This document shows, in pieces, positions 7,041 to 14,504 of a stretch of 22,015 nt of DNA. Below the pieces are notes generated by a model. It was not told where the DNA came from and made no database searches. It worked only from the letters and a program-made list of their open reading frames with translations. This stretch comes from RAM1 sp040376925. GTDB lineage: Bacteria > Pseudomonadota > Gammaproteobacteria > Burkholderiales > Burkholderiaceae_C. The stretch is taken from contig JBEIPU010000060.1 in NCBI GenBank assembly GCA_040376925.1, positions 1 to 22,015 on the forward strand, given 5' to 3'. Within the stretch, counting starts at the first letter, position 1. Every line of letters starts with the position of its first letter. Position numbers and translations under genes: made by a program.

Positions 7041-8882
7041 ATGCGATGCGTCGCCCGGCGGCTGGCCGCCTGCTGGCGGGTGCTGGCGGCCCTGCTGGCA
7101 AGCGCCCTGCTGGCCGGCAGCGTGCTGGCGCAGCCGGGCAAACCCGCGGTCATCGCCCTGAACGACAAGACCGCAACGGTCGCGGCAGAGCAGCTGGGTC
7201 TGTACTGGATGGAAATGGCCGGGACCGCCACCATCGAACAGGTGGCCCAGGCCGGCGGGCCGGCGCGCTTCGCACCCATGCGCGAAGGCCACATCTATTC
7301 GGCCGAGCAGGCCGGCGCGCTGTGGCTGCACTTTCGCGTCGACCTCGATCGCAGCCAGTGGCAAGGCTGGCTGCTGGAGTTTCCCATCCCCGTGCTGGAT
7401 CTGGCCACGGTCTACCTGCAGGACGCGCGTGGCCAATGGCAGTCACAGTCCGCCGGCGACACCCTCCCGGTCAACACCTGGCCCGAAGCCGGCCGCTACG
7501 CGGCGTTCCGCCTGAACCTGGCGCCAGGCCAGCCACGCGACATTTACGTACGCATCCGCCACACCACGCCAGTCAGCCTGCCCGTGCGTTTCGTGAGCCA
7601 GGGTGCCCATGACCAGCGCATCCAGGTGGAGTACATGGCGCTGGGCATGGCCTTTGGCGCGCTGCTGCTGCTGATTGCCGCCTGCGCCGCACAGGCCTGG
7701 GTGTACCGGGACCGCATCTATGCCTGGTACTCGGTCTATGCCGGTGTCATGACGCTGGCAGTAGCGGCCTACACCGGCGTGGCTGGCCACCTGCTGTGGC
7801 CCGGTTGGGGTTACTGGGCCGACGCCTCTCAGGGGGTATTGGCGCTGCTGGCCGGCGGCGCGGCGCTGCTGTTCGTGCGCCAGCTCACCGGCACACCCGC
7901 GCGCTTTCGCTGGGTGGATCGCGCCGTCTATGCCTCCGGATGGGCCGGCGTGGGCCTTGCGGTTCTGTTCCTGTTCCTGAGCAAGTCGGTGGCGCTGATG
8001 GTGGTGGGCGGGTATGTCGGCTACGCAGCCATCGCCAACACCTGGATCGCCTGGCTGGCCTGGCGTCGCGGGGACGTGGTGGGCCTGTGGGTGCTGGGCG
8101 CTTACCTGCCGCTGTCGCTGGCGGTCCTGCTGGCCGTGCTGCGCCTGTTCGGGTTGCTGCCCACGTCGTTTGGAACGCAATACGCCGTGGTGCTGGGCAT
8201 CGCGCTCGAAGTCCCGCTGCTGCTGGTGGCGTTGAGCATCCGTTCACGCGAGCGCCATGGTGCACAGATCCGTGAACAGGCGCTGTCCAGCCAGGATGCG
8301 CTGACAGGGCTGCTGGCTGCCCACCTGTTTCACGACCGGTTGCGCCAGGTGGTGGCGCGCCACCGGCGCGACCGATACGCCGCCGCGGTGGTGTTCATCG
8401 ACCTGGTGAACTACACCCGCATCAAGAACTTCCACGGCGCGTCGATCGCCGAGCAGAGCCTGCTGCGCAGTGTGATCAAGCTGCGTCGCCTGCTGCGCGA
8501 TGTGGACACGGTCAGCCGTGTGGGCGAAGCCCGCTTTGGCCTCATCCTGGAAGGCGTCACCTCACGCTCGTCCGTCACCGACCGCGCGGCGCGACTGATC
8601 GCCGCCGGGCTGATGCCGCTCAAGGGCCTCAAGCCCGAGGTCACGCTGCAGTTCCACATCGCCGCCGTGCTGCTGGACGAGCGCAGCATGGATGCGCCCG
8701 CGTTGGCCGAGGCGCTGGCTGACCTGCTCAAGAGCATGTCGCCGCGCACGCGCCGGCCCATCCGCTTCCTGGAGCCCGAGGCCACCCAGCGCATGCCGCT
8801 GGACGATGGCTCCCTGCTGGACGGCGGCGACAGCGAGTTGCCGCGCGGTGCCGATGACGCTTTGGCTCAGTCGAAGCTGTAG
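7041..8882 (+). CDS. 7TMR-DISM receptor with degenerate GGDEF domain
   Basis: This 613-residue membrane sensor has three parts. A signal peptide spans residues 1-30 (cleavage after VLA). An extracytoplasmic 7TMR-DISM-type sugar-binding-like domain covers about 40-175 (LWLHFRVDL, LEFPIPVLDLATVYL). A seven-helix membrane block covers about 195-395. The cytoplasmic part is a GGDEF fold: DALTGL at 419-424 and FIDLVNY at 452-458 are recognisable, but the signature GG[DE]EF is VGEARF at 494-499. The downstream metal and substrate residues are also changed, so diguanylate cyclase activity is unlikely. A non-catalytic binding or signalling role is inferred. I chose the ATG at 7041, preceded by AAGG and giving a clean signal peptide; the ATG at 7008 in the same frame is possible and would overlap the ychF start codon. 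The 3' end overlaps the MOSC gene by 16 bp. Confidence 0.85.
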   Translation: MRCVARRLAACWRVLAALLASALLAGSVLAQPGKPAVIALNDKTATVAAEQLGLYWMEMAGTATIEQVAQAGGPARFAPMREGHIYSAEQAGALWLHFRVDLDRSQWQGWLLEFPIPVLDLATVYLQDARGQWQSQSAGDTLPVNTWPEAGRYAAFRLNLAPGQPRDIYVRIRHTTPVSLPVRFVSQGAHDQRIQVEYMALGMAFGALLLLIAACAAQAWVYRDRIYAWYSVYAGVMTLAVAAYTGVAGHLLWPGWGYWADASQGVLALLAGGAALLFVRQLTGTPARFRWVDRAVYASGWAGVGLAVLFLFLSKSVALMVVGGYVGYAAIANTWIAWLAWRRGDVVGLWVLGAYLPLSLAVLLAVLRLFGLLPTSFGTQYAVVLGIALEVPLLLVALSIRSRERHGAQIREQALSSQDALTGLLAAHLFHDRLRQVVARHRRDRYAAAVVFIDLVNYTRIKNFHGASIAEQSLLRSVIKLRRLLRDVDTVSRVGEARFGLILEGVTSRSSVTDRAARLIAAGLMPLKGLKPEVTLQFHIAAVLLDERSMDAPALAEALADLLKSMSPRTRRPIRFLEPEATQRMPLDDGSLLDGGDSELPRGADDALAQSKL

Positions 8883-9733
8883 CTGGCCGTTACTGGCTGG
8901 CCCGTGCGCAGCACCTGCCCGTCACCCGCCAGCACAATGGCATTCATGCCGAACGTCACCGCGCCATTCAGGCGCGCGTCCTGGCGGTAGCCCTGCAGGG
9001 TGTCGCCCACTTCGGGGCTGCTCACGGCGGTGGCAGGGTCCACATTGGGGACGGGGCAGCGCGCGCAGGGCTTCACGGGCTTGAGCTGCACCTCGCCCTG
9101 GCCGGTGGCGATGTGCATCACGTCCAGCCGGTCCTCGTCGTGGGCCTGCACATCCGCGAGCACCACATTGGGCCGGAATCGCTCCATGCCCACGGCGGCG
9201 TGGCCACCGGCAGCCAGCCGCTCATTGAGCAGCGAAAGCGATGCCTCGCTGGCCACCAGCACCGGGAATCCGTCGGCAAACTGGTTGGGGGCCTGCACGC
9301 CACCGGTCCACTTCATGCTGGACAGGCGGCGGCAGTCCGGGTCAAAGCGCACCAGCCGCAGCTTTTGCCCCAGGAAGTCGGTAAACCACTGCGCGGCCAC
9401 GCCGCCCATGTCGTAGGCATCGACCTCGTCGTCCCACACGCGCACCTTCACCGGCTCTTCCACCGCGTCCATGGCCAGGTGCAACGCCAGCATGCCAGGC
9501 GCACGCAGCACCACGTCATGAAAGCGCAGCCGGGGCGTGATCAGCGCCATGCGCGGCAGCTCACGCTGGCTGACGAATTCACCCTGCTCGTCCACCACCA
9601 TCCAGGCACGGTCCCATTCGAGCCCGGTTTCGGTCAGGATGGCCTCCTGCACCTCGATGCCCGCGCACGACTTGACGGGGTAGACAAACAGGCGGGCGAT
9701 GCGGGCGGTAACGTCGGGCGGGGTGGCGCTCAC
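8867..9733 (-). CDS. MOSC-domain protein (YcbX-like, molybdenum-sulfur carrier family)
   Basis: The protein has 288 residues: an N-terminal beta-barrel MOSC_N domain (about 8-130; ARLFVYPVKSC, GLEWDRAWMVVD) and a C-terminal MOSC domain (about 135-285; RFRPNVVL, KPVKPCARCPVPNVDP). MOSC proteins bind molybdenum cofactor or carry sulfur on a cysteine. YcbX, the nearest well-known relative, works in detoxification of N-hydroxylated bases. Cys223 in KPCARC is the likely functional cysteine, with Cys226 as a second. Start choice: a GTG at 9733 has a good Shine-Dalgarno AAGGAAAG just upstream, while the longer frame to 9784 lacks one. Unlike YcbX of E. coli, there is no C-terminal ferredoxin domain. 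The gene is divergent from ubiH and convergent with the DISM receptor. Confidence 0.9.
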   Translation of the reverse strand: MSATPPDVTARIARLFVYPVKSCAGIEVQEAILTETGLEWDRAWMVVDEQGEFVSQRELPRMALITPRLRFHDVVLRAPGMLALHLAMDAVEEPVKVRVWDDEVDAYDMGGVAAQWFTDFLGQKLRLVRFDPDCRRLSSMKWTGGVQAPNQFADGFPVLVASEASLSLLNERLAAGGHAAVGMERFRPNVVLADVQAHDEDRLDVMHIATGQGEVQLKPVKPCARCPVPNVDPATAVSSPEVGDTLQGYRQDARLNGAVTFGMNAIVLAGDGQVLRTGQPVTASYSFD

Positions 9734-9801
9734 GGGGCTTTCCTTCTGGGGGCAGTGCAGCCGCCATTGTGCCGCCGCCTGCATGGCCGGGCCCGGGCTC
9801 C

Positions 9802-9807
9802 TACAAT
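9802..9807 (+). promoter_or_regulatory. Candidate -10 box of the ubiH-dsbC transcript
   Basis: TACAAT is followed by six bases and then the ATG at 9814. This spacing puts the transcription start on the start codon itself, and no Shine-Dalgarno sequence is present. The -35 region is weak. Confidence 0.45.
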
Positions 9808-9813
9808 TCCCGC

Positions 9814-10917
9814 ATGCCCTCCCCCTATGACGTCTGCATCCGCGGCGCCGGTATCACCGGCAGCGCATTGGCCCTGCTGCTCGCGCGCGAGCGCCTGCGC
9901 GTGGGCCTGGTGCGCCATGGCGGCGCCGACGCGTCGCACACCGATGTGCGCGCCTATGCGCTGAATGCCGCGTCGCGCCAGTTGCTGGAATCGGTACGCG
10001 CCTGGCCTTCGGGCGAACACGCCACGCCAGTGCAGGCCATGCAGGTGCACGGGGACGACGGCGGTGAAGTCAACTTCAGCGCCGCCCAGCAAGGCGTGAG
10101 TGCACTGGCCTGGATCGTGGACGTACCGGCGCTGGAGCGCGAGCTGTCCGAAGCCGTGCGCTACCAGCCGCTGATCGAAACCCTGGACGCGCCCGCGCCG
10201 GCCACCCTCACCGTGGTCTGCGAAGGCCGTGCCAGCGCCACGCGGGCCGAATTTGGCGTCAGCTTTGACACCACCCCCTATGCCCAGCACGGCATTGCCA
10301 CGCGGCTGACCTGTGAAAAACCACACGGTGGCATCGCCCGGCAATGGTTTTGCGGCGGCGACATCCTGGCTTTTCTGCCTTTGTCAGGTCTGGGCGGGAA
10401 CTCGGTGGCGGTTGTGTGGTCAGTCCATGAGAGCCGCGTGCCGGACCTGATGGCCCTGCCCGACGCCGACTTCGCGGCACTGCTGCAGACCGCCAGCGGT
10501 GGCGTGTTGGGTGGCCTGGCGCTGGCCAGCATCCGGGCCAGCTGGCCGCTGCAGCTGGCCCGCGCCAGCCGCTGGACGGGCCCGGGCTGGGCCCTGGCGG
10601 GTGACGCGGCACACACGGTGCACCCGCTGGCAGGCCAGGGGCTGAACCTGGGCCTGGCCGACGCGGCGGCGCTGGCCAGGGTGCTGCACGAGCGCGAATA
10701 CTGGCGCGCCGTGGGCGATGCGAAGCTGTTGCGCCGCTATGAACGCGAACGCAAGGCGGGGGTGCTGATGATGGGCGCCACCACCGACGGCCTGCAGCAG
10801 CTGTTTGCCCGCGAGGGTGACACCGGGCAGGCGCTGCGCAACTGGGGCATGCGGGGGTTTGAGCGCAGCGGACCGCTGAAGCAGTGGGTCGCGCGACAGG
10901 CGATGGGTTTGAACTGA
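9814..10917 (+). CDS. ubiH: UbiH/UbiF/VisC/COQ6-family FAD-dependent hydroxylase
   Basis: This 367-residue flavoprotein monooxygenase belongs to the family that hydroxylates the aromatic ring during ubiquinone synthesis, using FAD, NADPH and O2. The Rossmann motif near the N-terminus is RGAGITG at 10-16 (usual GxGxxG). The second FAD motif, GDAAHTVHPLAGQGLNLGL, starts at 263 and is the most diagnostic. The start at 9814 gives the proper beginning MPSPYDVCIRGAGITG; an ATG 45 nt upstream adds residues without homology. dsbC follows 1 nt after the stop, or 16 nt if its second ATG is used, so they form an operon. Assignment to UbiH rather than UbiF, UbiI or another paralogue cannot be made from sequence alone, so the symbol is provisional. 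Confidence 0.85.
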   Translation: MPSPYDVCIRGAGITGSALALLLARERLRVGLVRHGGADASHTDVRAYALNAASRQLLESVRAWPSGEHATPVQAMQVHGDDGGEVNFSAAQQGVSALAWIVDVPALERELSEAVRYQPLIETLDAPAPATLTVVCEGRASATRAEFGVSFDTTPYAQHGIATRLTCEKPHGGIARQWFCGGDILAFLPLSGLGGNSVAVVWSVHESRVPDLMALPDADFAALLQTASGGVLGGLALASIRASWPLQLARASRWTGPGWALAGDAAHTVHPLAGQGLNLGLADAAALARVLHEREYWRAVGDAKLLRRYERERKAGVLMMGATTDGLQQLFAREGDTGQALRNWGMRGFERSGPLKQWVARQAMGLN

Positions 10918-10933
10918 AATGAACGGGAACACC

Positions 10934-11656
10934 ATGAACATGATCAAGACCGGGCTGGTTGCGGCCCTGCTGGCAAGCGGGCTGGGTTGGGGCCTGGGCG
11001 CACAGGCCCAGGAAGCCACCATCCGCAAGAACCTGTCCGAGCGCGTGCCGCAGCTGCAGCAGATCGACGAAATCACCAAAAGCGCCATGCCCGGCCTGTA
11101 CGAGGTGCGCTACAACGGCACCGACATCCTGTACACCGATGCCGAAGGCAACTACCTCATCCAGGGCAGCCTGATCGACACCAAGCAAAGGCGCAACCTG
11201 ACCGAGGAGCGCATCGACAAGCTGACTGCCGTGGCCTTTGACAGCCTGCCGCTCAAGGATGCGTTCACTATCGTGCGCGGCAACGGCAAGCGCAAGCTCG
11301 CCGTGTTTGAGGACCCCAACTGCGGCTACTGCAAGCGCTTTGAGCGCGACCTGCAGAAGGTGGACAACGTCACCGTCTATATGTTTCTGTACCCGATCCT
11401 GAGCGCCGACTCCACCGCCAAATCGCGCAACATCTGGTGCGCCAAGGACAAGGCCGCCGCCTGGATGGACTGGATGGTGCGCGACCAGGTTCCCGCCAAC
11501 GCCACCTGCGACACCAGCGCCCTCAACCGCAACATCGAGTTCGGCAAGAAGCACAAGATCACCGGCACACCGACGCTGGTGTTCGCCGACGGCTCGCGCG
11601 TGCCCGGCGCCATCAACGCCCAGCAGGTCGAGAAGTTCCTGGCCGAAGCCAAGTAG
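10934..11656 (+). CDS. dsbC: Thiol:disulfide interchange protein DsbC
   Basis: DsbC is a periplasmic disulfide isomerase. The product has 240 residues from the ATG at 10934. It has a signal peptide (about 1-25, cleavage near AQA|QEA), an N-terminal dimerisation domain (about 26-85, IRKNLSERVP), a linker helix and a thioredoxin-fold domain. The active site is CGYC at 130-133 and the cis-proline loop is TGTPTLVF. A second cysteine pair (IWCAKD, ATCDTS) matches the structural disulfide of the family. An upstream in-frame ATG at 10919 would add five residues and sit 1 nt after the ubiH stop. I prefer 10934 because GGGA precedes it and the signal peptide is cleaner. It probably relies on ubiH transcription. 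Confidence 0.93.
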   Translation: MNMIKTGLVAALLASGLGWGLGAQAQEATIRKNLSERVPQLQQIDEITKSAMPGLYEVRYNGTDILYTDAEGNYLIQGSLIDTKQRRNLTEERIDKLTAVAFDSLPLKDAFTIVRGNGKRKLAVFEDPNCGYCKRFERDLQKVDNVTVYMFLYPILSADSTAKSRNIWCAKDKAAAWMDWMVRDQVPANATCDTSALNRNIEFGKKHKITGTPTLVFADGSRVPGAINAQQVEKFLAEAK

Positions 11657-11661
11657 GCCCT

Positions 11662-11695
11662 GCAAGCCGCAGCGACGGGCAACGCGCGGGCTTGC
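11662..11695. repeat. Inverted repeat between dsbC and the M61 peptidase gene
   Basis: GCAAGCC at 11662-11668 and GGCTTGC at 11689-11695 form a perfect 7-bp inverted repeat around a 20-nt loop. No T-run follows, so it is at best a poor terminator. The right arm abuts the -10 box at 11697, so it could instead be an operator. Confidence 0.3.
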
Positions 11696-11696
11696 G

Positions 11697-11702
11697 TATA
11701 GT
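11697..11702 (+). promoter_or_regulatory. Candidate -10 box of the M61 peptidase - DUF3108 transcript
   Basis: TATAGT is followed by CGCCGC and the ATG at 11709, six bases in between. As at ubiH, this predicts a leaderless message. No Shine-Dalgarno sequence is seen. Confidence 0.45.
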
Positions 11703-11708
11703 CGCCGC

Positions 11709-13478
11709 ATGGCCGCCAAAAAGTCCTCTGCTCTGCCTGCGGGCATTCACTACCGCGTTGAGCCCGCCGACCTGCATGCCCACCTGTTTCGTGTCACGCT
11801 GACGGTTGCACGGCCCGCGGCCGTGCAGCAGGTGTCGCTGCCGGTCTGGATACCGGGCAGTTACCTGGTGCGCGAATTCTCCAAAAACCTGCAGAAGCTG
11901 CATGCGCGCCAGGGCACGCGCGCGGTAACGGTGCAGCAGCTGGACAAATGCAGCTGGCAATTCAGCGCCGACCCGCTGGCGCCGCTGGAGCTCACCTACG
12001 AGGTCTATGCGCTGGACAACTCCGTGCGCACCGCCTGGCTGGACGCGCAGCGCGGGTTTTTCAATGGCACCAGCCTGTGCCTGCGCGTGCACGGGCAAGA
12101 GGCCTCGCCCCACGCGCTGGAGCTGGCCGGCACGGCCGCGACCGCGAAGTGGGATGTGGCCACTGGTCTTGCCGCGCACAAGGTCAACCGCAAGGGCTTC
12201 GGGACCTACCTGGCGGCCGACTACGACGAACTGGTGGACTGCCCGGTGGAGATGGGGCGTTTCTGGAGCGGCGAGTTCCGAGCGGGCGGCGTGCCGCACC
12301 GCTTTGTGGTGGCCGGTGCGGCAGGCTCGTTTGACGGCGCGCGTCTGCTTGCCGACGCCCGGAAAATCTGCGAGGAAGCCATCCGTTTCTGGCACGGCAA
12401 GCGCCGCCCGCCGCACAAAAGCTACCTGTTCATGCTCAACACCGTGGACGACGGCTATGGCGGGCTGGAGCACCGCAACAGCACGGCGCTGATTGCATCG
12501 CGCCGCGACCTGCCCCGCCTGGGCGAGGCGCGCACCAGCGAGGGCTACACCACGCTGCTGGGGCTGATCAGCCACGAATACTTCCACACCTGGAACGTCA
12601 AGCGCCTGCGCCCGGCGGACTTCGCGCAGTACGACTACACGCAAGAGAATTACAGCGCGCTGCTGTGGTTCTTTGAAGGCTTCACCAGCTATTACGACGA
12701 CCTGCTGCTGCGCCGCTGCGGCCTGCTGGACGACGCGGGCTACCTGAAGCTGTTGAACAAGACCATCAACCAGGTGCTGCAGACGCCGGGGCGCGAAGTG
12801 CAGTCGGTAGCACAGGCCAGCTTTGACGCCTGGGTCAAGTACTACCGCCAGGACGAAAACACGCCGAACGCCACCGTCAGCTACTACACCAAGGGCGCGC
12901 TGGTGGCGTTGTGTTTTGACCTGACGCTGCGCCGCGAAGGAGCCGGCTCGCTGGACGCCGTGATGCGCACGCTGTGGGAGCGCTGCAAGGCCGGCCCCAT
13001 GGGCGAGGCCGACTTTGCGGCCGTGCTGCGCGAGGTGGGCGGACGCGCCTACAGCCGCGAGCTGCTGCACTGGGTGCATGGCGTGCGCGAGCTGCCCCTG
13101 CGCGACCTGCTGCAGGCGTTTGGCGTCTCAGTTCATGACGACCCGCCGCAGCAGGCCCAGCGCCTGGGCCTGCGGGTGGCCGAAACCGGCGGCGCCATCC
13201 AGGTCAAGGCGGTGCTGCGCGGCGGTGCCGCCGAGCGGGCCGGCTTTGCCAGCGGCGACGAATGGCTGGGCGTGGAAGTAGCCGGCGACGGCTGGCGCCT
13301 GGCCAAGCTGGACGACCTGCCGTTCTATGCGGGCCAGCACAGGAGCGTGACCGCGCTGGTGGCGCGCGACCGCCGCCTGCTGCGCCTGCCCCTGAACCTG
13401 CCTGCCGACATCACCACCTGGCGGCTTGCCGTGCGTGACGCCGCGCAGCTGCGCACGTGGCTGGCCGCGCCACACTGA
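11709..13478 (+). CDS. M61-family metallopeptidase with PDZ domain (glycyl-aminopeptidase type)
   Basis: The protein has 589 residues. An N-terminal all-beta M61_N domain (about 10-190; WIPGSYLVREFSKNL is a family hallmark) precedes the zinc peptidase domain. The zinc site is HEYFH at 289-293 in SHEYFHTWNVKRLRP. The third ligand is probably Glu323 in FFEGFTSYY. A PDZ domain follows at about 485-560 (GGAIQVKAVLRGGAAERAGF). M61 enzymes include glycyl aminopeptidases. The preference of this protein is unknown. I see no signal peptide, so a cytoplasmic location is expected. The gene overlaps the DUF3108 gene by 22 nt, which implies coupled expression. Confidence 0.93.
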   Translation: MAAKKSSALPAGIHYRVEPADLHAHLFRVTLTVARPAAVQQVSLPVWIPGSYLVREFSKNLQKLHARQGTRAVTVQQLDKCSWQFSADPLAPLELTYEVYALDNSVRTAWLDAQRGFFNGTSLCLRVHGQEASPHALELAGTAATAKWDVATGLAAHKVNRKGFGTYLAADYDELVDCPVEMGRFWSGEFRAGGVPHRFVVAGAAGSFDGARLLADARKICEEAIRFWHGKRRPPHKSYLFMLNTVDDGYGGLEHRNSTALIASRRDLPRLGEARTSEGYTTLLGLISHEYFHTWNVKRLRPADFAQYDYTQENYSALLWFFEGFTSYYDDLLLRRCGLLDDAGYLKLLNKTINQVLQTPGREVQSVAQASFDAWVKYYRQDENTPNATVSYYTKGALVALCFDLTLRREGAGSLDAVMRTLWERCKAGPMGEADFAAVLREVGGRAYSRELLHWVHGVRELPLRDLLQAFGVSVHDDPPQQAQRLGLRVAETGGAIQVKAVLRGGAAERAGFASGDEWLGVEVAGDGWRLAKLDDLPFYAGQHRSVTALVARDRRLLRLPLNLPADITTWRLAVRDAAQLRTWLAAPH

Positions 13479-14503
13479 TCGCCAGCACACTGCTGGTGAT
13501 CGCCGGCCATGTGCTGGTGCTGGACTGGCTGGCCCGCCAGTGGCGCGAACAGCCGCCCATGCAGCTGATGGCCGAACCCCTGTTCACACGCATGGTGGCC
13601 GTGACGGCACCGCCACCGCCAGCCCCCCAGGCCGTGGCGCGCGTGCCATCAGCGGCGCCGGCGCTGCGCGCCCAGGCGACCGTTGTGGCATCGCAGCCCG
13701 CTGTGCAGACACCCACAGTGCCTGTGCCAGAGGCGCCCGCCGCTGCAACCACCCCTGTGGCTGCGCCACCCTTGGCCAACGCAGCGCCCGAGCCGCCACC
13801 CGCGGCCCCGACCGCAGCACAGGCAACAGCCCCGGCGCCACCTGGCCCTGCGGCGGACCCGCTGGCCGGCTGGCCCAGCGACACCCGGTTGAGCTATGTG
13901 CTGACAGGGTGGTACCGCGGCGAGCTGCAAGGCGATGCGCGCGTGCAATGGCAGCGCCAGGCCGACCGCTACCAGGTGCGCGTGGACATTGACATCAGCA
14001 CCTTCATCAGCCTGGCCATGACCAGCCAGGGCCAGGTCACGCCGCAGGGCCTGCGGCCGTCGGCCTACGAAGAGGTACGCCGCGGCCGGACACGCGCCAT
14101 GCGCATGCTTGACGCTGACGTGGCGCTGGAGGATGGGCGACGCCTGCCGCGCCCCGCGGGCCTGCAGGACACGGCCAGCCAGTTTGTGGATCTGGCTTAC
14201 CGCTTTGCCAACCAGCTGCAGCCGCTGCAAACCGGCGGCCAGGTCAGCTTCTGGATGGCACGGCCCGGCGCGGTGGATTTGTGGACGTATGACGTGGTGG
14301 AAGACGTGGTGCTGCAGACGCCCAAACTCGGCGCGGTCCAGGCGTTTCACCTCAAGCCCCGGCCCATTGCCAACCCGCGCGGCAACATCACGGCCGAGAT
14401 GTGGTTTGCACCGGGCCTGCAGTACCTGCCGGTGCGCATCCGCATCAACCAGGGCAGTGACGTTCATCTCGACCTGCTGGTCGAGAAGATTGAGCAGCGG
14501 TAG
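13457..14503 (+). CDS. DUF3108-domain envelope protein with N-terminal anchor and Pro/Ala linker
   Basis: This 348-residue protein starts at a GTG at 13457, inside the M61 gene. A membrane segment lies at about 6-24 (LIASTLLVIAGHVLVLDWL), followed by a long Pro/Ala-rich stretch (about 50-135). A DUF3108-like beta domain covers about 143-348 (LSYVLTGWYRGELQG, FWMARPG, AEMWFAPGLQYLPVRIRI). The start is inferred: later ATGs would remove the membrane segment. The architecture, short cytoplasmic end, one helix, flexible Pro-rich spacer and folded tail, recalls TonB and suggests a periplasmic domain held away from the inner membrane. DUF3108 has no established function that I know of. The gene ends 1 nt before the convergent paaK stop. 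Confidence 0.85.
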   Translation: MAGRATLIASTLLVIAGHVLVLDWLARQWREQPPMQLMAEPLFTRMVAVTAPPPPAPQAVARVPSAAPALRAQATVVASQPAVQTPTVPVPEAPAAATTPVAAPPLANAAPEPPPAAPTAAQATAPAPPGPAADPLAGWPSDTRLSYVLTGWYRGELQGDARVQWQRQADRYQVRVDIDISTFISLAMTSQGQVTPQGLRPSAYEEVRRGRTRAMRMLDADVALEDGRRLPRPAGLQDTASQFVDLAYRFANQLQPLQTGGQVSFWMARPGAVDLWTYDVVEDVVLQTPKLGAVQAFHLKPRPIANPRGNITAEMWFAPGLQYLPVRIRINQGSDVHLDLLVEKIEQR

Positions 14504-14504
14504 G

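Noticed and set aside
6083..7612. A 509-codon plus-strand frame opposite ychF, and similar long frames at 14109-15899 (opposite paaK) and 11613-13079 (opposite the M61 gene)
   Set aside because: These are shadows of well-supported genes. They have no ribosome-binding site and their composition is typical of antisense reading of GC-rich DNA.
13600..13860. Pro/Ala-rich low-complexity DNA as a possible tandem repeat array
   Set aside because: It encodes the linker of the DUF3108 protein. There is no fixed repeat unit at the DNA level.
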